From Bacteroidales bacterium (GTDB lineage Bacteria; Bacteroidota; Bacteroidia; Bacteroidales; Marinilabiliaceae), in assembly GCA_900766825.1 (NCBI GenBank), contig CAAFWU010000005.1:1-5947 (forward strand): 5,947 nucleotides of DNA. Reading direction: 5' to 3'. Below are positions 1-5,900 of this stretch, piece after piece. The translations under genes were made by a program, and so were the position numbers. The notes beneath the pieces were generated by a model. That model ran no database searches and was not told the origin of the DNA. It was given only the letters and a program-made list of their open reading frames with translations. Each line of letters begins with the position of its first letter. Position 1 is the stretch's first letter.

Positions 1-1047
1 ATAACATATAAACTTATATCAGCTTTTCATACTCAAAATGCACATTTAGCTTTTCTGATAAAGAGTTCTGTGGTCAAAAATGTTGTTTTTGAACAGAAAC
101 AAGGAAAGTTCAATATCGAGCGAATGGCTCAGTATAATTTCGATGCTAAGAAAGAATTTGATGTTTCTGTGGCTGCTTCTCTTTTTGTCGCCAAGCTCGG
201 AAGTGGCTGCGCTAAACAATGTTATGTCACTGATTTAAATAGCAATAGATCCTCTTTTTACTATGGCTGGGTTGGGCAATACTTTGTGGCCCACGTAGAT
301 GATTACATACACTATTCAAACATCGACGGCAGATCCCAACTTATTTGGTGGTCGGGCATCAAACACGATTGTGCCAAAGTAATGGAACTTGATAAAGTAA
401 ACGGCAAATTCTATAACAAACTAAAAGAAGAGGTTGATATTGAACCAGATTTGATATATCCTCTCCTTAAGAGTTCCGACATAAAAGGGCAAGAAGTTAC
501 CTCTTTTCGCAAGTATGTGATTGTAACACAAACCAATACTTCCGATGATACAACTAAAATCCTATCACAACAACCAAAAACATATCGATATTTAGAGGCG
601 CACGCACCCTTATTCAATAAACGAGGTAGCGTAATCTACAAAAACAGACCTAAGTATTGTATCTTTGGAATCGGTGCCTATTCTTTTAAGCCATATAAAA
701 TCATCATAGCGGGGCTATATAAAAACACCACCTTCTCATTGGTAAAACCTTTCGATGGCAAGCCTGTTATGTTGGACGACACTTGCTATTTGCTCGGCTT
801 CGATAACCACGAAGCTGCCATTTGCACCCTCAAAGTCCTAAATAGTCAGAGCGTTCAAGGTTTCATGAAATCAATAGCTTTCTTCGATGCCAAAAGAAGC
901 ATTAATAAAGACCTTCTGATGAGAATCAACATTGAAAAGGCTGCCAAAAGAGCCCTCGAAACCAACGAAATAACAGTCACGGAATTCAATGTGGTTATGC
1001 AATCCATAGCACCTACATCCTCCCTGCAACTTCAACTCTTTGCATAA
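1..1047 (+). CDS. DNA adenine (N6) methyltransferase, C-terminal part, 5' end outside the window
   Basis: The frame is open from base 1 to the TAA at 1045-1047, giving 348 residues with no start visible. The GTG at 70 is internal, because the codons before it read as conserved family sequence (AFLIKSSVVKNVV, residues 17-29). Recognisable blocks are DAKKEFDVSV (about 48-57), WWSGIKHDCAKVMEL (116-130), YPLLKSSDIKG (153-163), FGIGAYSFKPYKIIIAGLYK (222-241), KPVMLDDTCYLLGFD (254-268) and FDAKRSINKDLLMRI (295-309). From memory of the family, these belong to the target-recognition half of Eco57I/TaqI-like N6-adenine methyltransferases. The SAM-binding and NPPY/F catalytic motifs are not here and must lie to the left. 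The likely role is DNA methylation in a restriction-modification system, with any nuclease gene also to the left. The gene is AT-rich (about 32% GC in a hand count of 361-420), unlike its neighbours, which suggests horizontal transfer. The family call is firm; whether the whole gene is intact cannot be judged. Confidence 0.85.
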   Translation: MTYKLISAFHTQNAHLAFLIKSSVVKNVVFEQKQGKFNIERMAQYNFDAKKEFDVSVAASLFVAKLGSGCAKQCYVTDLNSNRSSFYYGWVGQYFVAHVDDYIHYSNIDGRSQLIWWSGIKHDCAKVMELDKVNGKFYNKLKEEVDIEPDLIYPLLKSSDIKGQEVTSFRKYVIVTQTNTSDDTTKILSQQPKTYRYLEAHAPLFNKRGSVIYKNRPKYCIFGIGAYSFKPYKIIIAGLYKNTTFSLVKPFDGKPVMLDDTCYLLGFDNHEAAICTLKVLNSQSVQGFMKSIAFFDAKRSINKDLLMRINIEKAAKRALETNEITVTEFNVVMQSIAPTSSLQLQLFA

Positions 1048-1049
1048 CT

Positions 1050-1058
1050 CCCCCCCCC
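1050..1058. repeat. Homopolymer run of nine C
   Basis: Nine consecutive C start two bases after the methyltransferase TAA stop. Because the run lies outside both convergent genes, length changes would not alter either protein. It could be a slippage or sequencing-error hotspot. It also lies just past the terminator hairpin for minus-strand transcripts. Confidence 0.9.
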
Positions 1059-1069
1059 ACAAAACAAAT

Positions 1070-1099
1070 ACGCCCAGAGAGACCAACCTCCCTGGGCGT
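1070..1099. terminator. Hairpin terminator between convergent genes
   Basis: ACGCCCAG (1070-1077) pairs with CTGGGCGT (1092-1099). After an A/C mismatch, GAG (1079-1081) pairs with CTC (1088-1090), leaving a six-base loop. Read on the minus strand, the hairpin is followed by ATTTGTTTTG, a T-rich tail, so it fits best as the rho-independent terminator of the phosphatase transcript, starting 22 bases after its stop codon. On the plus strand the tail is weaker (TATCCATTTATT), so it may only partly stop methyltransferase transcription. Confidence 0.75.
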
Positions 1100-1121
1100 T
1101 ATCCATTTATTCCTAAACCCC

Positions 1122-2765
1122 CTACTTCTTCTTTATCACCTCATCAATAGCATGACCAATGCTACCATTAGGTGCCTGAATATGAAGCAGAGTACATATC
1201 GTAGAAGCAATATCCGACGTAAAAGTCTCGCGTGTTGTCTCACCCTGCTCTATATGCCAACCCATAAAAATAAGTGGCGTATGAGTGTCATAAGGGTTCC
1301 ACATACTATGACCTGTACCCTTAGGACCATTCTCTATATAGCTCGCCTTAGTTATAAACTGCACCGAACCGCTGCGCTCATTATTGTAACCATTCACAAT
1401 ACGCTCGCTAATCTCCGTTGGAATGCTGCTCGTGCGAGCCTTCTCCATGTCGCAAGCATACTGAATCTTAGGATCCTTAAGCAAAAACTTCACAGTAGTA
1501 GCCTTCACAGCATCAAAGTCCAAACCCAGCGAGTCCACAACATTCATGTTATAGTAAATCTGGTTACACATAATCGTGCGCACCAAATCCTTGGCACCAT
1601 AAGTCTTACCCAACTCCTCATTCAGAGCCTCCTTAATCGACCTTCCACCCCATGTCAAGGCGGGTATCTTCATATCCTGCAGATAAGTCGGGTTATTCAT
1701 AGCACCATGGTCCGCAGTCAAGAATAGCAGATAATTACCCTTGCCTACCTTACTATCTAAGAAATTAAAGAAATCCGCAAGTGTCTGGTCCAGACGCAAA
1801 TACATATCCTCAGTCTCCACAGCATGTGTGCCCATGGCATGACCCAAATAGTCCGTGCTCGAGAAACTGATGGCCAAAAAGTCCGTCGTACCGTCCTCGC
1901 CCAACTTCTCGCCCTCAATGGCAGCCTTAGCCAACTCTGCTGTCAGAGTGTTGCCAGCTGGCAGACTGCGGATTATGCCGTAGCCCTTCTCCTTGAGCAA
2001 CTTACGCAACTCCAAAGGCATCGTGGCATATTTTGCACCCTTAACCAAAGGATTCTCATACTCATTGGCATCCGCTGTGCTCTGTGTATAGGTCTCCATA
2101 GGGTACAGAGTGGTCCAGTCAGCCGTCATCAGTTGGTCTGGCAACTTCTTATTGTTGAAGCTATTAACCCACTCAGGCAACTCCTTCATATAGTGAGTGC
2201 TGGTAACAAACTTACCAATAGCGTCATCGAACCAATAGGCCGCATTGGCACTATGACCCGCAGGCAATATCGAAGCGCGGTCCTTTAGAGCAATGCCAAT
2301 AACCTTACTCCTACCGTTGGTTGCAATCTTAAGCTCGTCACCAATGGTCGTCGTCAGCATATTATGGGGCGATGCCTTGCCAGCGTCGGTCGTTGTGCCA
2401 ACCGACTGCACATTGTCATCCTCCACACTGCTCACAAAGCGGTCACCAATCAAGAATGCGTTACCCGCAATGCCATGTATCGAAGGCACAGAACCCGTGT
2501 AGATACTCGCATGACCTATAGCCGTGATGGCTGGAACATACTGCAATCGGTTGTTTTCGCACGAATTACCCTCCTGCAGCAAACGGTTGAAACCGCCCTC
2601 ACCGTAGCGATTGCTATAACGATAGAGGTAGTCCCACCTCATCTGATCCACCACAATGCCCACAACCAGTTTGGGGCGCTCAACCTCAGCCAAAGCCGCC
2701 TGAGGACTTAAGGTGCTCATAGCAAGCAGTGTCATAATGGCTGCCGCTTTCAGTGTTTGTTTCAT
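1122..2765 (-). CDS. pafA: Secreted PafA-type alkaline phosphatase
   Basis: A 547-residue alkaline phosphatase superfamily hydrolase, close in length to the PafA family. A signal peptide is visible (K2 and K6, hydrophobic core 7-20, likely cleavage after ALA at 26), so it should act in the periplasm or at the outer surface. Compared from memory with Elizabethkingia PafA, the active site is complete. Zinc ligands are D40, D305, H309, D352, H353 and H486. The Thr nucleophile is T81, in the block TAIGHASIYTGSVPSIHGI (81-98). Phosphate contacts are N102, K161 and R163 (KDRAS). The Asn, Lys and Arg set favours phosphate monoesters over diesters, so release of phosphate from organic monoesters is the likely reaction. 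The ATG at 2763-2765 is chosen because the signal peptide starts there; no Shine-Dalgarno is seen. It lies 66 bp downstream of the GH43 gene on the same strand and is probably co-transcribed. No phosphate-responsive operator was recognised. Confidence 0.9.
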   Translation of the reverse strand: MKQTLKAAAIMTLLAMSTLSPQAALAEVERPKLVVGIVVDQMRWDYLYRYSNRYGEGGFNRLLQEGNSCENNRLQYVPAITAIGHASIYTGSVPSIHGIAGNAFLIGDRFVSSVEDDNVQSVGTTTDAGKASPHNMLTTTIGDELKIATNGRSKVIGIALKDRASILPAGHSANAAYWFDDAIGKFVTSTHYMKELPEWVNSFNNKKLPDQLMTADWTTLYPMETYTQSTADANEYENPLVKGAKYATMPLELRKLLKEKGYGIIRSLPAGNTLTAELAKAAIEGEKLGEDGTTDFLAISFSSTDYLGHAMGTHAVETEDMYLRLDQTLADFFNFLDSKVGKGNYLLFLTADHGAMNNPTYLQDMKIPALTWGGRSIKEALNEELGKTYGAKDLVRTIMCNQIYYNMNVVDSLGLDFDAVKATTVKFLLKDPKIQYACDMEKARTSSIPTEISERIVNGYNNERSGSVQFITKASYIENGPKGTGHSMWNPYDTHTPLIFMGWHIEQGETTRETFTSDIASTICTLLHIQAPNGSIGHAIDEVIKKK

Positions 2766-2831
2766 GTATCTATATTTCTGATTGTTTGTTTTGGGGCTTA
2801 TTCAGATTCGATGGGACTTACACTTACGTTT
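2766..2831 (-). other. Short spacer between GH43 and phosphatase genes
   Basis: This 66-bp gap holds no hairpin terminator after the GH43 stop and no TAnnTTTG promoter element that I can find on the minus strand. Its only repeat is a trivial tandem GTAAGT pair read on the minus strand. This supports read-through from the GH43 gene into the phosphatase gene, although a weak internal promoter cannot be excluded. Confidence 0.5.
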
Positions 2832-4496
2832 TTATTTCTCCAAAGACTTGTAGCTGAAACTGCTGAACACGCCAGCTGCCTTCGACTTCTCGCTCTTCTT
2901 CTGAGCGTAGAGAGCCACATAGGCACCCGTGAAGCCGCCACTACTCTCCGAACTCAAGTAGCGAACCGTCATCTGACCCAGCTGCTTAAAACTCTTGCCG
3001 TCAGTAGAGTAGCTGAATGTGTAGAAGTCGGGCTCACCCTCAATACGAAGGGTCACATTCTTGCCATTGGTCTCTATCTCCTGCTCCACATGGTTCAGCT
3101 GATACAAGCGGTAACGCAGGCGCACGTAGGTCTTTCCATCGTTTTTGCGTATCAAAGATAAGTCATAATGCGAAAAATTCTTCATATAAATGCTCATCCC
3201 AGCCTCATCGTCCTCACTTTTTCCTTCCAGCGACACCACGGTCTCCGCACAAAAACGCATATCCTGTTGTCTACGTCCCACCCATGTGGGATTCTCTTGA
3301 GCATCAATGTTTTTAGTAGTGGCTATCAATCGAAGTGCACCCCCCTTGAGTTCATATTTACTCTTGTCCACATTGCGCAAATAGTTCCACTCCATCCCAA
3401 GTTTAGATTCTGTAAAACTAGTCTCAGTATTGTGCTCTTTGTTCAATCCCACCGTTTCACTCTGGGGCAATGTGCTCACTTTCATATCCAAATCCACGGT
3501 GCCATTCCCGTTCACTACAGGCCATCCGCCCGCAGGCCAAACCACAGGTGCCAAGTAAGTCTCCCTACCCATCACATGGTTCTGACCACTCTGGGGTCTG
3601 AGTGCCAGACACACCATCCACCAGCTGCCATCGTGTGCCTCTACCAAATCCGCATGGCCTGTTCCCTGAATTGGGTTACTCTGGGCATTCACTCCTCGGT
3701 GCGTCAGAATAGGGTTCGACGGGTTGCCAAGGTAAGGTCCATCAATCCGTCTGCTTCGCGCAATAGTCTCAGTATGACCATATTCCGTGCCTCCCTCAGC
3801 AATCATCAGATAGTACCAACCATCTTTCTTATATATGTGTGGAGCCTCGGGATGTCGGCCGCCAGTGCCCTCCCATATAAGCTTACTCTCACTCTTCTGT
3901 TCACCCGTCAGAGGGTCTATTTTGCAAAGCCATATCCCAACGTCAGGGTTCGACACCATGTAGCACGTCCCGTCCTCGTCCCAAAACAGCGATGGGTCAA
4001 TACCCTGCTGCTTCAGCCATACAGGCTCCGACCACTCACCACGCGGGTCTTCGGTGTGAACAATAAAGTTCCCACCACCTCCAACGTTGGTTGTAATCAT
4101 GTAAAACCTACCCTCATGATATCGTATGGTAGGAGCATAAATGCCTCCCCACGCACCACTCTCCTTCAGTGGTAGCTGACTCTCTCGCGTCAAGCAGTGC
4201 CCTATCTGCTCCCAGTGTATCAAGTCCCTACTGTGGAACACTGGCACACCAGGAAAAAACTCAAAGGTGCTCGTAACCAAATAGTAATCGCTGTCCACAC
4301 GGCATACGCTTGGGTCGGGGTGAAAGCCTGGAATCACAGGGTTACTGTAGCCAAAACACTTAGCCTCCATCGTTTGAGCCCAAGCCTCATTTCCCACTTG
4401 AGCCCCCATTATCACACCCATGGCAGTCAAACCCACCATAGTCACAACTTTGGTCCGCCAGACTCTGCTGCGGGCTGCTGTCTCTCCTTTGTTCAT
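2832..4496 (-). CDS. Secreted glycoside hydrolase family 43 (arabinofuranosidase/xylosidase type) with C-terminal beta-sandwich domain
   Basis: A 554-residue secreted enzyme. The signal peptide has basic residues at 10-16, a hydrophobic core at 17-32 and likely cleavage after AWA (40). The five-bladed catalytic domain spans about 50-340. Expected GH43 catalytic residues are D61 (general base, in GFHPDPSVC), D167 (pKa modulator, in GIDPSLFWDEDG) and E217 (general acid, in RHPEAPHIY). H281 (GTGHADLVE) fits the conserved metal-site histidine. Residues about 355-554 look like the concanavalin-like domain common after GH43 modules. The block GGIYAPTIRYHEGRFYMITTN (117-137) recalls subfamily 12, but arabinofuranoside and xyloside specificity cannot be separated by eye. 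The likely role is removal of arabinose or xylose from hemicellulose or pectin side chains. The ATG at 4494-4496 is chosen because AGGAAG precedes it and the signal peptide follows. The frame runs on to a TTG at 4625, but that stretch is promoter DNA. It is divergent from the esterase and leads into the phosphatase gene. Confidence 0.92.
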   Translation of the reverse strand: MNKGETAARSRVWRTKVVTMVGLTAMGVIMGAQVGNEAWAQTMEAKCFGYSNPVIPGFHPDPSVCRVDSDYYLVTSTFEFFPGVPVFHSRDLIHWEQIGHCLTRESQLPLKESGAWGGIYAPTIRYHEGRFYMITTNVGGGGNFIVHTEDPRGEWSEPVWLKQQGIDPSLFWDEDGTCYMVSNPDVGIWLCKIDPLTGEQKSESKLIWEGTGGRHPEAPHIYKKDGWYYLMIAEGGTEYGHTETIARSRRIDGPYLGNPSNPILTHRGVNAQSNPIQGTGHADLVEAHDGSWWMVCLALRPQSGQNHVMGRETYLAPVVWPAGGWPVVNGNGTVDLDMKVSTLPQSETVGLNKEHNTETSFTESKLGMEWNYLRNVDKSKYELKGGALRLIATTKNIDAQENPTWVGRRQQDMRFCAETVVSLEGKSEDDEAGMSIYMKNFSHYDLSLIRKNDGKTYVRLRYRLYQLNHVEQEIETNGKNVTLRIEGEPDFYTFSYSTDGKSFKQLGQMTVRYLSSESSGGFTGAYVALYAQKKSEKSKAAGVFSSFSYKSLEK

Positions 4497-4499
4497 CTT

Positions 4500-4505
4500 C
4501 TTCCT
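4500..4505 (-). promoter_or_regulatory. Shine-Dalgarno-like site of the GH43 gene
   Basis: AGGAAG on the minus strand ends three bases before the ATG at 4496; counted from the AGGA core the spacing is five bases. The other two complete genes here lack such a site, as is usual in Bacteroidota. The site supports the inner ATG over the upstream TTG at 4625. Confidence 0.55.
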
Positions 4506-4529
4506 GTTTTTGTTTTTAGATGTGTTTTG

Positions 4530-4591
4530 AATGTAAATCACAACCAAACACTTTTTTGCTATTCGCTTTGTTCGTAAAAATGATTTACATT
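4530..4591. repeat. 11-bp inverted repeat in the divergent control region
   Basis: AATGTAAATCA (4530-4540) is the exact reverse complement of TGATTTACATT (4581-4591), with 40 bases between the arms. The right arm overlaps the palindrome at 4585-4602. The same core recurs as AAATGTAA at 4595-4602, and AACCAAAC follows nearby twice (4542-4549 and 4601-4608). Repeated sites around a divergent promoter suggest binding by a dimeric or looping regulator. The regulator's identity cannot be inferred. Confidence 0.6.
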
Positions 4592-4602
4592 TGCAAATGT
4601 AA
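4585..4602. promoter_or_regulatory. 18-bp perfect palindrome with back-to-back TAnnTTTG promoter elements
   Basis: TTACATTTGCAAATGTAA is perfectly self-complementary. TACATTTG (4586-4593) matches the Bacteroidota -7 consensus TAnnTTTG on the plus strand, and by symmetry 4601-4594 matches it on the minus strand. The plus element lies about 30 bases before the esterase ATG. The minus element would give the GH43 gene a leader of roughly 90 bases. For the minus promoter a TTG at 4625-4623 lies 21 bases upstream, an acceptable -33 position. For the plus promoter the nearest TTTG (4567-4570) has only a 15-base spacer, so it may be weak or activator-dependent. The palindrome could also be an operator, so a bound regulator would control both directions. 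Confidence 0.6.
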
Positions 4603-4624
4603 CCAAACTGATAAATAAAATTCA

Positions 4625-5743
4625 ATGCAAAGCCTTTACTTTTCTGTTTTTAAAGCAATTTCTGAAGCTTTTTCCCTTATCATACCCTTCCTATGTCTCT
4701 CCTTCTCGGCCCCAATTGCAGCACAAGGCTTCACCCTGCAGTCTGAGTTTGCCAAGCAAAAAAAGTACTATCCAGACATCCTTCCCTTCTTGCCCGACAC
4801 CAATGGCATCACAATTATCCACAACGTCCCCTACGCCACATTCTCTCTTGATGAAGTAAACACCAATGACATAGCCACCCATCTGTCGCATAACCCATCG
4901 CCCAATACCTTGCAAACTCCGTTACAAACTCAGTCGCTATGTCTTGACATCGTACTCCCCAACCCCTCCCCCCAGACCCCATCAACCCCCTCCCTCCGAA
5001 CCCCTGTAATCATAATCCACGGCGGAGGCTGGAGCTCTGGCGACAAAACACTCGACCTCCCCCTGGCCATCATGGTAGCCCGAGCTGGAGGCGTTGCCTT
5101 CTGCATCAACTATCGCCTCTCCAATCAAGCCCTCTTCCCCGCAGCCGTGCAAGACGTCACCCAAGCCATTGCCTACGTAGCCTCTGTGGCCGACACCCTC
5201 GCCCTCAACCTAAATCACCTAACCCTCATGGGCTCCTCTGCAGGCGGACAACTGGCCGCTCTGGTAGGTGCCGCCAATGGTCATGTCCCCCATTTCCTGC
5301 CCCAAAGCACCACACTCCTCACAGCTCCCACCCCTCCGTCTGCAACCCCAATACCCCACATCCACACCGTCATTGTCATCGATGGCGTTTTAGCCTTCAT
5401 CCATCCCGACTCCTCCGAGGGAGCCGACAAACCTGGCAAACCCTCTTCCGCCACCCGTTGGCTTGGCACACCCATGGCACAAGACACTGCTCTCTGGAAC
5501 TACGCCTCGCCCCTCTCCCATCTGGGTCTCTGGACTGCCAACCGCTTCGTCTTCATCAACAGTGCTCGCAAGCGTTTCAGCGCTGGTCAAGCCGAGTTTG
5601 TAACCCATCTTCAGGCCCTTGGCAAGCAAACAGAGCAACATCCATTCCCAAACACCCCCCACACATTTTGGCTCTTCCACCCCTGGGCACCAAATGTCGC
5701 ACGTGTCGTTCAAAATGTTGTATATGAGCTTAGTAAAGAATAG
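4625..5743 (+). CDS. Secreted alpha/beta-hydrolase carbohydrate esterase
   Basis: A 372-residue predicted secreted serine esterase. The signal peptide covers about 1-33 (K10, hydrophobic 17-29, cleavage near PIAAQ). The alpha/beta-hydrolase core follows: HGGGW (132-136) forms the oxyanion hole, and the nucleophile elbow GSSAGG (203-208) puts the catalytic Ser at S205. IDGVLAFIHPDSSEG (252-266) and WLGTPMAQDTALWNYASPL (279-297) match a Bacteroidota family of putative polysaccharide esterases, and H346 (TPHTFW) is the likely catalytic His. The acidic member of the triad is not obvious: family members as I recall them have RFHAGRDD, but here it is RFSAGQAE (317-324). Pro/Thr/Ser-rich stretches lie at 112-127 and 233-245. 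The start is fixed by an in-frame TAA at 4616-4618 and the lack of another Met before residue 150; there is no Shine-Dalgarno. The divergent GH43 neighbour suggests removal of acetyl or feruloyl groups from plant polysaccharide, though the exact substrate is unknown. Confidence 0.85.
   Translation: MQSLYFSVFKAISEAFSLIIPFLCLSFSAPIAAQGFTLQSEFAKQKKYYPDILPFLPDTNGITIIHNVPYATFSLDEVNTNDIATHLSHNPSPNTLQTPLQTQSLCLDIVLPNPSPQTPSTPSLRTPVIIIHGGGWSSGDKTLDLPLAIMVARAGGVAFCINYRLSNQALFPAAVQDVTQAIAYVASVADTLALNLNHLTLMGSSAGGQLAALVGAANGHVPHFLPQSTTLLTAPTPPSATPIPHIHTVIVIDGVLAFIHPDSSEGADKPGKPSSATRWLGTPMAQDTALWNYASPLSHLGLWTANRFVFINSARKRFSAGQAEFVTHLQALGKQTEQHPFPNTPHTFWLFHPWAPNVARVVQNVVYELSKE
4957..5004 (-). other. G-quadruplex-prone stretch inside the esterase gene
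   Basis: The minus strand carries seven runs of three to six G (complement of C runs at 4957-4960, 4963-4966, 4968-4973, 4977-4980, 4986-4990, 4992-4994 and 5001-5004), separated by one to six bases. This meets the usual criterion for an intramolecular G-quadruplex several times over. In the protein it encodes the Pro/Ser/Thr-rich loop near residues 112-127. A structural role is inferred only. Confidence 0.7.
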
Positions 5744-5882
5744 TTAGGGTTTGCTGAATTATAGGTGCTATTAAAAATTGCTGGTAGATCTCTAAAGACG
5801 TTTAGAATTGGCTGTAGCAAAAAGAAAATAAAATTTGTTGTGTATAAGGTCTATAAAGCAGCATTTCAAACAAGGCATAAAA
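5744..5882. other. AT-rich intergenic region after the esterase gene
   Basis: I find no credible gene here. The only structure is a short AT-rich hairpin, TCTAAA (5791-5796) pairing with TTTAGA (5801-5806) around loop GACG. It lacks a T tract, so it is at best a weak terminator for the esterase gene. Confidence 0.5.
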
Positions 5883-5900
5883 AAGTTCCCGAAGGAACTT
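5883..5900 (-). terminator. Rho-independent terminator of a minus-strand gene lying to the right
   Basis: AAGTTCC (5883-5889) pairs perfectly with GGAACTT (5894-5900). On the minus strand the loop is TTCG, a very stable tetraloop, and the stem runs into six T (complement of A5879-A5884). On the plus strand the hairpin is followed by CATAACATTC, which lacks a T tract, so it points to transcription arriving from the right edge. One minus frame ends with TAA at 5913-5911, ten bases before the stem, and could be that gene's end, but too little sequence is present to identify a product. Confidence 0.8.

Noticed and set aside
70..1047. A complete gene starting at the GTG at 70
   Set aside because: Codons 1-23 upstream are open and encode conserved methyltransferase sequence, so the gene starts outside the window.
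2508..2510. Loss of the catalytic Thr in the phosphatase, with Ala at residue 86 (GHAS)
   Set aside because: Spacing from D40 to N102 matches PafA exactly and puts the nucleophile at T81, five residues earlier, which is intact. Residue 86 is not the nucleophile.
1152..2711. Plus-strand open frames opposite the phosphatase gene
   Set aside because: They are rich in Arg, His, Leu and Gln, have no recognisable domain, and lie opposite a well-supported gene.
2757..4577. Plus-strand open frames opposite the GH43 gene, including one of 335 residues
   Set aside because: They are antisense shadows caused by skewed codon use in the GH43 gene; no family motif or start signal is present.
4497..4625. 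A 43-residue N-terminal extension of the GH43 protein from the TTG at 4625
   Set aside because: It has Lys-, Cys- and Asn-rich low-complexity content, covers the palindromic promoter region, and would bury the signal peptide. An AGGAAG site and an ATG mark the inner start.
4691..5713. Minus-strand open frames inside the esterase gene
   Set aside because: Gly- and Val-rich antisense products of a C-rich coding strand, with no motif or promoter.
5791..5806. Hairpin as a terminator for the esterase gene
   Set aside because: The six-pair stem is nearly all A-T and has no T tract, so it is too weak to call as a terminator.
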